Part shown: positions 7,098 to 14,536 of the stretch, in pieces
Position numbering within the stretch: position 1 is the stretch's first letter
How the letters are laid out: each line of letters starts with the position of its first letter
Assembly: GCA_025060675.1 (NCBI GenBank)
Contig: JANXBI010000068.1
Span: 1-26,906, forward strand
Direction: 5' to 3'
Length of the DNA: 26,906 nt
Origin: Candidatus Caldatribacterium sp.
GTDB taxonomy: Bacteria > Atribacterota > Atribacteria > Atribacterales > Caldatribacteriaceae
Notes under the pieces: model-generated
Seen by the model: the letters and a program-made list of their open reading frames with translations, nothing else
What the model was told of the DNA's origin: nothing
Databases searched by the model: none
Translations under genes and position numbers: made by a program

Positions 7098-10000
7098 ACC
7101 CACTCGAGGAGAACGAATCGCAATCTTCTCAACTCTCCAACCTCATCATCACAATCACATCGTGGTTACAGAGACTGACTACCTTCAAGAGCAAGGTTCT
7201 TGAAGGGGTAGTGGTCAGGAATCTCAACGACCTTCGGACGACGCTCAATAGTGATCTCAATAAGGCGGTTGAGATCTCTCGAAACCTGAACGAGTTCTTC
7301 CTCAGGAACGTGGAGTTCCTCCAGGCCGTTATGGACATCAAGGAGATTAATGATTACTTCCGTGAGCTTCTGAACATTGTAACTCTCGCGAAGGCAGGTA
7401 AGAGTGGTCTGGAGTTCCGAGATGTTCGCCTCTCCACCTTTGTTTACTACTTCGCTCTCCTTAAGGTCCATCTCGGATCCCTTGACACGGTTGATGAGTT
7501 TCAGGTTAGGAGTGAGATGGAGTCGATCCTCCGCACCCACCAACCTGTCGATGCTCGACCCATAAAGACGATCATTACTCTGGTGGATAAGGCCTCCAAT
7601 ACGATAACCGAAGCTTTGAATAACATCAGAAACTCAAAGATCCACAAGGTTAGTCAATCCTTGGATGAGGGGCAGTTGAGAAAGCAGTTGATGAAGTTCA
7701 TTCGAGATGCGGAAATGATCGTTTCAACGATGTGTAAGACGATAGCCAAGGTCCATGAAGAGTTCAACTCTGTTGTTGGGACTATCGAGGGTAAAGACAA
7801 ATTCCGCTCTGACCTGTACCGGAGGTTCGTGGAAGAGGTGGAGCAGAGGAAGCTCCTCATCTGTGATCGTCACATTGATGGTGTCCTCTACTTCTCCCCA
7901 ATCCAGTACCTCATCCTCCCCGAGCATGGGTTCGGTCTGAAGCACCTACGGTGTCCGAGGTGCAAGCGGCCACTCATGGTCATTAACGCCCCGAGGAAGT
8001 ACGAACTGGATACGGTGAGTACCATCCTTCAGGAGATTTTCAAGATCAACCAAGGGTTGAAGACCTCAGCCTCTAGGAGTGAGATTTGGTCGAAGATCGA
8101 TGAGGAGACGAGGAGGTTCAGGACCGACTTTGTTCCCTACTACTACAACGTGATAGGGAGGAGGTACCGGAGGGGAAAGGTTCACGAGGAACTTGAGAAG
8201 CAACCACTCCGGGCTGCTCGACTCTCCGTGGTGTTACCCTTCTTCCCACGGCTCCCCTTCTATATCCGATTCAACAGCCAAGTTCCGTTCCATCGGGACT
8301 TCGTCCTGCGGGCGTTCCAAGAGGAGTTCATGAAGCTCCTTTCCAGAGAGGCACTCCAGAAGAGTGTGTTCCAACTCGGCAAGGAGCGTGTCGTAGAGAA
8401 GCAAGTCATCAACATCGCTCCCAAGGTTGTTGAGCAGGAAACGACAGGCGATGTACGACTGGGGAGGATAGCCGAGGAGGAGAGTGTGATTGGTGCGGAG
8501 GAGGTTAGGGAAGAGAAGATCAGGGTACAGTCGAGGCACCCTAAATTCTACGTCGTCACTCGTGAACCCGTCACCGTCACCTTCAAAGAGCTGCGGATGC
8601 GAGAGCGGATCTCCCCCCGTTTGTGGGTTATCAATCAGGCAAGGAGTATCCTGTCCTTACTCCGGAAGGAACTCTACCAACACGCGTTGACGGTGCTCGG
8701 AAGTAAGAGGAAGGCCGACATCTACATGAGTGGTCTCATCATGAGGGTGGTGAAAGGTGGGAGAATAGAGATCGCCATTCGTCCTGGATTACCCTTCATC
8801 TTCGAGCGGGGATTCCGTGGTGGGGCCCTCTGGAATTACCTCCGTCCTTCCACGAAGTACAGGAAGTACGTCATCGTTCCCCTTGCCGTCAAATCGGAAG
8901 GGCGGCGACTTTACCACTATAGTCCGTACAAGAAGCGGAAGTACGTGGCGTGGATGACTGGAACACTGATCGATCTAGAGAGGGAGAAGACCTTCCAACC
9001 TTTCACGGATCTCTTCAAGAAGGTTGAGGAGTTCACCACCAAAACGGAGAGTACCAAGTACATCCCACTGGTCGAGCCACGGTTCGTCAAGTTCATCACC
9101 GTCAGTAGGAAGAAGAGTCCGATTCTCCCAGGAATCCCTGCAGTCCACGGGATCGAGTACTTGGAGAAGCGGATCAGGGAGAAGATCGACGAACGGATCT
9201 ACCAGAGTTTCCTAAAGGATCTTGTGGAGATGAGGCAGTACGAACTCCTCTCCATCCCCGCCTTCGAGGAGGAGATCGCCCGACCGTCCATTCAGGAACT
9301 GCTCAACCTTCCCACTGTGGAACGGGAGGAAGAGCTCACCAACCTATTGGCCAGCCCTCTGCGGGAGCGGAGGGAGGAGATCCTCATCGTTAATTTCGCC
9401 GAGCTCCAGAGGTTCTTTCAGGAGCGTCACCTCCCTGTGGAGCGGATCCGAGACCTCTTCCACAAGGGAGAGCTCACCATCACTATACCCTCTGTCGATA
9501 GGGAAGGGAACCAGGTGCAAAACGGTGTGTTCATGAAGGTCTACACCTTCAGGACCACCCCTCGGAAGCGGATCGTCAAGAAGTCCAAGGTGGAGGTTAC
9601 GATTACCGAAGAACTACGGCTCAATGTGGATTTGGTGAACCAACTCATCAACCGTTATCTTGAAGCATTGACGAATCACATTGAGGAGCACCTCAAACGG
9701 TTCCGTATCAAGGTTAACCGAGGGGTGATTGAACATCTGGTTGCTGAGGTACAGAAGAAGCTGCGGGGGGGACAGAAGACTGTAACCGTAAAGTCAGATC
9801 CCTTCCCCTTCATTCCAGGGGTAGCGGATCTCATCTTTGTGTTGTCTGGGAAATCGACCGAGGGAGCAGCGGATACGTACGAGTTCAAGATAGATGTCGT
9901 CGTGAAGGACTTCAAGGAGTTGGCCAAACTCCTCTTCCCAGCGTACATCACGAAGGAGTCGCCAAAACTTCGAACCCGTATCGTTGCCCCAACCGTTAAG

Positions 10001-10534
10001 GAGGCGGAGTTCACCAAGCTCCTTGAGACGATCCTCAACATCGTCTCCCCGTCCTACCGAGCGTCGTTGGAGGGCATCCTCCGGAACATGACGAGGATGT
10101 ACCTTCCAGAGTTCATCATCAGCAAGCGCGAGGTAAGGGAACTCACGAAGTTGTCGTTGAGCAGTGAGGAAATTGAGAGGATTCAGGAGGAGATCCGGAA
10201 GAGAGAGGATTGGCTCATCGAGATGAGCCAAAAGCAAGGGTATGTCACGAGGAGGGACATCGAGGAATACTACGCGTTGAAGGAGCAGCTCTACCAATCG
10301 GTGGAAGGTCTCATCCGGACGGTCCTCCAGTCTATCCTCGCAGCCATCACCGTTAAGATTGAGAAGTACGGCATTACCGGAATCATCGACAATCCGAGAG
10401 AGTACCAGTACGTGAAAGACCTGATCATGAAACTCTTCGCCGACCAATACCTCATGAAGTACCTCCCAGATTACCTGAAGGAGATCCTACAAGCCTTTCT
10501 CCGTGCACTCGAAGGAGGCCAGGGGGGTAAGTAA
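7094..10534 (+). CDS. Large neck/virion protein with internal HK97-gp10-like region
   Basis: The start is ATG 7094, overlapping the previous stop as ATGA, giving 1146 residues; in-frame sequence from 7004 lies inside the upstream gene and reads as noise. N-terminal residues 1-240 are helical and coiled-coil-like. A C257-x2-H260 / C287-x2-C290 set suggests a zinc ribbon. Residues about 557-695 carry a pattern I associate with HK97 gp10-type tail-completion proteins: an acidic/hydrophobic IEIAIRPGLPFIFERG, a basic strand VIVPLAV, then FVKFITVSRKKSPILPGI before a helix. That family is usually 110-180 residues, so this would be a large fusion. The C-terminus is charged, mixed helix/strand. Its place between adaptor and tail terminator supports a neck role. 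Confidence in the gene is high, in the role moderate. Confidence 0.6.
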   Translation: MNPLEENESQSSQLSNLIITITSWLQRLTTFKSKVLEGVVVRNLNDLRTTLNSDLNKAVEISRNLNEFFLRNVEFLQAVMDIKEINDYFRELLNIVTLAKAGKSGLEFRDVRLSTFVYYFALLKVHLGSLDTVDEFQVRSEMESILRTHQPVDARPIKTIITLVDKASNTITEALNNIRNSKIHKVSQSLDEGQLRKQLMKFIRDAEMIVSTMCKTIAKVHEEFNSVVGTIEGKDKFRSDLYRRFVEEVEQRKLLICDRHIDGVLYFSPIQYLILPEHGFGLKHLRCPRCKRPLMVINAPRKYELDTVSTILQEIFKINQGLKTSASRSEIWSKIDEETRRFRTDFVPYYYNVIGRRYRRGKVHEELEKQPLRAARLSVVLPFFPRLPFYIRFNSQVPFHRDFVLRAFQEEFMKLLSREALQKSVFQLGKERVVEKQVINIAPKVVEQETTGDVRLGRIAEEESVIGAEEVREEKIRVQSRHPKFYVVTREPVTVTFKELRMRERISPRLWVINQARSILSLLRKELYQHALTVLGSKRKADIYMSGLIMRVVKGGRIEIAIRPGLPFIFERGFRGGALWNYLRPSTKYRKYVIVPLAVKSEGRRLYHYSPYKKRKYVAWMTGTLIDLEREKTFQPFTDLFKKVEEFTTKTESTKYIPLVEPRFVKFITVSRKKSPILPGIPAVHGIEYLEKRIREKIDERIYQSFLKDLVEMRQYELLSIPAFEEEIARPSIQELLNLPTVEREEELTNLLASPLRERREEILIVNFAELQRFFQERHLPVERIRDLFHKGELTITIPSVDREGNQVQNGVFMKVYTFRTTPRKRIVKKSKVEVTITEELRLNVDLVNQLINRYLEALTNHIEEHLKRFRIKVNRGVIEHLVAEVQKKLRGGQKTVTVKSDPFPFIPGVADLIFVLSGKSTEGAADTYEFKIDVVVKDFKELAKLLFPAYITKESPKLRTRIVAPTVKEAEFTKLLETILNIVSPSYRASLEGILRNMTRMYLPEFIISKREVRELTKLSLSSEEIERIQEEIRKREDWLIEMSQKQGYVTRRDIEEYYALKEQLYQSVEGLIRTVLQSILAAITVKIEKYGITGIIDNPREYQYVKDLIMKLFADQYLMKYLPDYLKEILQAFLRALEGGQGGK

Positions 10535-10537
10535 CCT

Positions 10538-11320
10538 TTGGGGATCCCAACCATCGAACACTTCTTCCAGTGGTACATCACAAACTACTTCGACTTCCTC
10601 CGTAGGAACCCATACTTCGTCGACTACATCCTCAACACCGCCGACCTCCGGCTCAAGGACTGGGCAAGGAAGACGGTGCAGTACCTTCCAGTCCCGTGCT
10701 ACTTCGTCTTCCCAAAACCAAACGTCAAACCTCCCTTCATCGTCATCTCCGTAGCCACGGAGATGGCCAGTGTGAACTACCTAGGAGACCGGATTGGTAT
10801 GGACTATCCGATTCGGGAAAAGGAGGTGACTGGTGAGGTCATCACGTTCTACGGGAATGAGGCACAGGTCAAGAACTTCCCCCTCAAGCATCTCACCATC
10901 TTCGAGGATGGACGAGAACTCCCCGAAGATCGCTACCTTGTCGACCACTACCGAGGTCGGATCGTCCTGACTGACCAACCACAACCCAATGCCACCTACA
11001 CAGCTTCCTACGTGTACTTCCAGAACTACGGTGAGGAACTCGTCTACCTCAACAGCTACGATGTGTCCTTCGATGTCCTCTCAGTGAACGTCGATGAGGT
11101 CGTCTTAATCCATCGTCTTCTCCATCATCTCTTCCTCTCTGACCGGACGTACCTTGCCGGATTGGGGATGAAGAATCAGGTGATCTCTTGTGGAGAGATC
11201 GTCCCCCAATACCTCTCCGATCAACCAGAACCTCTCTACAGCCGAACACTTCGGTTCTCTTTTGAGATGGAAACGAGTGGGATGCTCTCCCATCGGGTGA
11301 TCATAAGCATCACGGTATAA
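10538..11320 (+). CDS. Probable tail terminator / tail completion protein
   Basis: This 260-residue protein starts at TTG 10538, 3 nt after the previous stop, with AAGGAGG at 10512-10518 and AGGGGGG at 10521-10527. The N-terminus is helical and aromatic (HFFQWYITNYFDFLRR). The middle carries beta strands with EDGRELPEDRYLVDHYRGRIVL, a common turn in neck and tail-terminator proteins. The end, LYSRTLRFSFEMETS, resembles the last strands of terminator proteins that cap the tube ring. It lies immediately upstream of the sheath gene, where contractile phages normally place the terminator. The assignment is by position and fold pattern, not by a diagnostic motif. Confidence 0.55.
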   Translation: MGIPTIEHFFQWYITNYFDFLRRNPYFVDYILNTADLRLKDWARKTVQYLPVPCYFVFPKPNVKPPFIVISVATEMASVNYLGDRIGMDYPIREKEVTGEVITFYGNEAQVKNFPLKHLTIFEDGRELPEDRYLVDHYRGRIVLTDQPQPNATYTASYVYFQNYGEELVYLNSYDVSFDVLSVNVDEVVLIHRLLHHLFLSDRTYLAGLGMKNQVISCGEIVPQYLSDQPEPLYSRTLRFSFEMETSGMLSHRVIISITV

Positions 11321-11345
11321 CGCGCATAAAGGAGGTTTCATCACA

Positions 11346-13058
11346 ATGGCTAAAACCTTCGGTGGCGTTACGATTGACCTTCCAGGTGTATACACCTCCG
11401 CCGATGTGTCCGCCTTCACCCCTCCGGTCGCCGGTGGTGTGGTGAACATTGGTGTGGTTGGCCCTGCCAAGGGAGGAGAGGTGAACAAAGTCCTGAAGTT
11501 CCGCTCCTTCCCAGAGGCGGTTCGGACACTGAAAGGTGGAGAACTCCTTGACCTCATCCGACTCATGTACCAGGGTGGGGCAGGGGTTGTCTACGCGGTA
11601 CGGATTGCCGGTTCAGGAATCACCCAGGCTTCTCGGTCCTTTGGGACCCTGGTCATCAAGGCCCGTGACTATGGTACCATAGGGAACACCGTCCAGGTTG
11701 GGGTTTCGAATGGCTCAAGCGTTGGGAAGAAGATCGTCATCGTCGACAGCTTCGCCAACGTCACTGAGGTATTCGACAACCTCGGTCCAGTCTTCGACAT
11801 CCAGTACCTCGGTTCTGGGAGCTCCTGCACCCTCACCATCACCGTAACGGACGGTAATGCTACCACCCTCTCCCTTGTGGCCAAAGACAGTAACGGTGAC
11901 ATCATCCCAGAGGATTCCTTCTCCTTCGATCTGACAAGCGTCAACTACAACACGGTGGCCAAACTCATCGCGGCCATCTCCCAGACTGGGAAGTACCAAG
12001 CCATCCGTTCCCCGTACCTTCTTGATCCTGAACTCCCATCGAGGTACCTTGATGCGGTGAGCAACCAGGATGTGAAGACGGCCAAGTACACCACCACTGC
12101 AGTCCTTGGGTTGTGTGTGTACATCGTGAACAAGAACTCAACCGTGGTGACTGCGGAGAAGGCGTCCCCAACCGCTACCCAGCCACCAACCAACGGGAAT
12201 CTCGGGTACCTTACCGGTGGTCAGGATGGTGGAACACCAACCGCAGAGAGTTTCAGCCAAGGTTTGAACCTCCTCTCCAACCAGAACGTCCAAATTGTGT
12301 GTGTGGCAAGTGGTGATTCCGCAGTCCACAGCCTCGTCCTCACCCACGTGAACACCTGTAGCTCCATCACTGGGAAGCGGGAACGCATCGCCTTCATCGG
12401 TCTTGATAACCCATTCGCCACAAAGGCCAGCTACATCGCCGCAGCCCTTCCATTCAGCAACTCGTACCGAATGGTGATGTGCGCTCCTGGGTTCTACGAG
12501 AACATCGGTGGGACTCTGGTTGCCAGACCCTCGTACTACACCGCAGCGCTCCTTGCCGGTATGAAGGCTGGACTTGCCCTCCAACAGAACATCACCTACA
12601 AGACTGTTGGTGTTGAAGGGCTCACCGTTTCCTTCACCCTGAGTGACATCGTCGACCTTGTCTCCTCGGGAATCACCGTCGTTGAAGAGGATGAGACAGG
12701 AACATACCGAGTGGTCCGTGGGATCACCACCTACCGAGCGGATGAGAACCTGGCCAAGAAGGAGATTTCCGCCGTTATGGTCATCGACGACATCTCAAGG
12801 ACACTCAGACGAGCCCTCGAGAACCGGTACCTTGGTCAGGCCCTTACCCCATCAATCCAAAACGACATTGCCGCCACAGTCGGTGCTGTCCTCGACAACT
12901 ACGCTCGCACTGGAGCCCTTGTCGGTAACCCGCCGTACCGGAACATCCAAGTGACGGTGAGCAACGAGGAGATCCGCATCACCTATGAAGCCTCACCAGC
13001 AACCGTCGCCAACTACATCTTCGTCTCCCAGATCTTTGTTCCCGCCTACGGGTGGTAA
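11346..13058 (+). CDS. Contractile tail sheath protein
   Basis: This 570-residue protein has AAAGGAGGT at 11328-11336, 9 nt before ATG 11346. Sheath subunits form the contractile outer cylinder around the tube. Diagnostic features are the N-terminal VTIDLPGVYTSADVS beta arm followed by a GGVVNIGVVGPAKGG strand, a variable Ser/Thr/Asn-rich insertion domain (about residues 130-290), and the C-terminal block in which a TYRADENLAKKEISAVMVID strand leads into the conserved helix DISRTLRRALENRYLG and a last strand ending YIFVSQIFVPAYGW. The length suits a sheath with one or two surface domains. A strong hairpin follows the stop, and the tube gene comes next, as usual. Confidence 0.92.
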   Translation: MAKTFGGVTIDLPGVYTSADVSAFTPPVAGGVVNIGVVGPAKGGEVNKVLKFRSFPEAVRTLKGGELLDLIRLMYQGGAGVVYAVRIAGSGITQASRSFGTLVIKARDYGTIGNTVQVGVSNGSSVGKKIVIVDSFANVTEVFDNLGPVFDIQYLGSGSSCTLTITVTDGNATTLSLVAKDSNGDIIPEDSFSFDLTSVNYNTVAKLIAAISQTGKYQAIRSPYLLDPELPSRYLDAVSNQDVKTAKYTTTAVLGLCVYIVNKNSTVVTAEKASPTATQPPTNGNLGYLTGGQDGGTPTAESFSQGLNLLSNQNVQIVCVASGDSAVHSLVLTHVNTCSSITGKRERIAFIGLDNPFATKASYIAAALPFSNSYRMVMCAPGFYENIGGTLVARPSYYTAALLAGMKAGLALQQNITYKTVGVEGLTVSFTLSDIVDLVSSGITVVEEDETGTYRVVRGITTYRADENLAKKEISAVMVIDDISRTLRRALENRYLGQALTPSIQNDIAATVGAVLDNYARTGALVGNPPYRNIQVTVSNEEIRITYEASPATVANYIFVSQIFVPAYGW

Positions 13059-13066
13059 GTGACCGC

Positions 13067-13087
13067 GCCCCCTCTCCGTGAGGGGGC
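13067..13087 (+). terminator. GC-rich hairpin after the sheath gene
   Basis: GCCCCCTC pairs with GAGGGGGC (8 bp) around TCCGT. No U tract follows (AAAACCCACAA). The shape and loop size match the hairpin after the capsid gene, and it separates sheath and tube genes. Confidence 0.65.
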
Positions 13088-13126
13088 AAAACCCACAATT
13101 CCGTCTTCATAAGGAGGTTACCTTCT

Positions 13127-13765
13127 ATGGCCGATCGGAGCCTGTACGAGCAGCTCAGCGAATCCCAAATGTACTACGACTACTTCGGTGTTGGACAAGG
13201 TGCGAACGAGTTACCAGAAGGTGGTCTACACCGAACCATCAGCGCCCACGAAATCCTCATCGCCATTGCGAATCCCAAGGGTGGAGAAGGAACCGAGTTC
13301 ATCGTCGGACGAGCCCAACGCCTCTCCGCCCGGAGAGACTTTGGGACTGAGGCGGTGTACGAGATCGGTTCGATGAAGCCACAGGAGTTCGTACCACTGC
13401 GGTACGAGGGAACCATCGACCTTGAGCGGTACCTTGTCCGTATCCACGACCTCAAAGGTGTCCTCAGTAGAATCGGTATCCCATTCAGTCTCTCCCACGA
13501 AGGGAAGCTCCTCAAGCATTCCACCTTTGGTTTCGATATCATCGTCCGTGACAAGTACACTGGGAAGATCGTCCGGAAGTACCGGAACTGTGTGGTTCGA
13601 AACTGCGATGAGGACATTCGGGCTGGAGCCATCGTCGGTGAGACCATGTCCCTCTTCTACTCCGAATGTCAAGACCACGCTGACATCATCCAGAGTCCAA
13701 CCCAAGGGACGGCAACAGCCACCTCTGGGATTGGGGCAGGAGTGACCGCTGGAGGAACACGGTAA
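13127..13765 (+). CDS. Tail tube protein
   Basis: This 212-residue protein has AAGGAGGT at 13111-13118, 8 nt before ATG 13127. Tube subunits stack in rings inside the sheath and form the DNA channel. The chain fits the XkdM-like tube family: strands with SAHEILIAIANPKGG, a central VPLRYEGTIDLERYLVRI, then STFGFDIIVRDKYTGKIVRKYRNCVV, a tube-type strand pair in which xCVVRNCDED precedes a Gly/Ala-rich final strand. The C-terminal 25 residues (Thr/Gly/Ala-rich) are probably flexible. Position between sheath and tape-measure chaperone is canonical. It is followed by the third strong hairpin. Confidence 0.85.
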   Translation: MADRSLYEQLSESQMYYDYFGVGQGANELPEGGLHRTISAHEILIAIANPKGGEGTEFIVGRAQRLSARRDFGTEAVYEIGSMKPQEFVPLRYEGTIDLERYLVRIHDLKGVLSRIGIPFSLSHEGKLLKHSTFGFDIIVRDKYTGKIVRKYRNCVVRNCDEDIRAGAIVGETMSLFYSECQDHADIIQSPTQGTATATSGIGAGVTAGGTR

Positions 13766-13815
13766 TCCCTTGTCACTAACGGTGCTCCCTCACAACAACA
13801 ATACACAAGATCGGT

Positions 13816-13840
13816 TGCCCCATCCCTCGCGGATGGGGCA
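13816..13840 (+). terminator. GC-rich hairpin after the tube gene
   Basis: TGCCCCATCC pairs with GGATGGGGCA (10 bp) around CTCGC, followed by CTTGTCTTGG. This is the longest perfect stem of the four similar hairpins. It lies in a 98-nt gap between tube and chaperone genes, the widest gap in the tail module. Confidence 0.7.
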
Positions 13841-13863
13841 CTTGTCTTGGGAGAGGTGAGATC

Positions 13864-14226
13864 ATGGATCAGAAGAAGGCCCTGGAGCGGGCTGGTAAGG
13901 AACTCCTCAACGGACACCAACAAACCCACGAGTTCACCATTGAGTACCAAGGGGAGAAACTCCGTTTCGTCGTCCGGAAGGATACCATTGGAGACTCCAT
14001 CGACATCCTCACCAAGGTCCGGAAGGAGATCCTCAAGCGGGGACTGAAACCTGGGGAGATGCAGGACATTGAAGACCTCATCTACGAGGTCGTCTACCTG
14101 GACACCATTCTCGTTGAACGACCAGAGTTCATGAAGGACATCTGGTCGGTCACCGATTGGGAGCTCATCCACCGAGTGTTCACTGAGGTCCTCGGTTGGA
14201 TCAACTCCTTTCGCCGGACTCGTTAA
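13864..14226 (+). CDS. Tail assembly chaperone, short form (gpG-like)
   Basis: This 120-residue protein starts at ATG 13864 behind GGGAGAGGTGAG. It is small, charged and largely helical, with an N-terminal strand pair (EFTIEYQGEKLRFVVRK) and helices with GLKPGEMQDIEDLIYEVVYLD. It lies between tube and tape-measure genes, exactly where phages encode the chaperone that coats the tape measure during tail assembly. The stop TAA is at 14224-14226, but a coherent second frame continues past it, so a longer frameshifted form is probably also made, as for lambda gpG and gpGT. The family is not recognised by sequence; the role comes from position, size and frameshift layout. Confidence 0.75.
   Translation: MDQKKALERAGKELLNGHQQTHEFTIEYQGEKLRFVVRKDTIGDSIDILTKVRKEILKRGLKPGEMQDIEDLIYEVVYLDTILVERPEFMKDIWSVTDWELIHRVFTEVLGWINSFRRTR
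14206..14214 (+). promoter_or_regulatory. Probable programmed +1 frameshift site (TCC TTT CGC)
   Basis: In the short-chaperone frame the codons are TCC TTT CGC CGG ACT CGT TAA, with the stop 4 codons further on. A tRNA-Phe on TTT can slip +1 to TTC, moving translation into the frame that reads GCC GGA CTC. This is the same arrangement as the influenza A PA-X site, UCC UUU CGU, where a slow Arg codon in the A site promotes the slip. CGC is an uncommon Arg codon in this window by eye. Confidence 0.65.
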
Positions 14227-14536
14227 GTACGTCGAAAGGATTGTTGAGCTCCCCGAGTTCAAAATCCTCTGGTGGGTCATGGATCACTTCCGAGTCCTCC
14301 CAACCGATCCAAGGTTCAGGAACCTCACCCAAGAACAGATCCTTCTCCTCGTTGCCATGTACAACGAAGACCAAAGGGAGAAGGCGAGAGCCCTCAAGAA
14401 GGCCCAAAACCATCAAGGTGGCACAGATGGGGAGATTGTGGAATCGTACTATGATCCCGATTTCGATCGGTACATGGAGGAGGTCCTCGGAGCGACTGAA
14501 TCGACAGGGAGTGACAGTGAGTGGCTTTCCCTCTAG
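14213..14536 (+). CDS. Frameshift extension of tail chaperone (gpT-like part of gpGT)
   Basis: This frame is open from inside the short chaperone to TAG 14534-14536. It has no convincing start with a ribosome site: the first ATG is 14279, well into the coherent protein part. Entered by +1 slippage at TTT 14209-14211, it adds 107 residues (AGLVKYVERIVELPEFKILW, then VLPTDPRFRNLTQEQILLLV), giving a fusion of 223 residues. The extension is helical and ends in an acidic Asp/Glu/Tyr segment. Extended chaperones bind the tape measure through the T domain. The tape-measure GTG at 14521 overlaps the extension's last 16 nt. Confidence 0.7.
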   Translation, partial: AGLVKYVERIVELPEFKILWWVMDHFRVLPTDPRFRNLTQEQILLLVAMYNEDQREKARALKKAQNHQGGTDGEIVESYYDPDFDRYMEEVLGATESTGSDSEWLSL

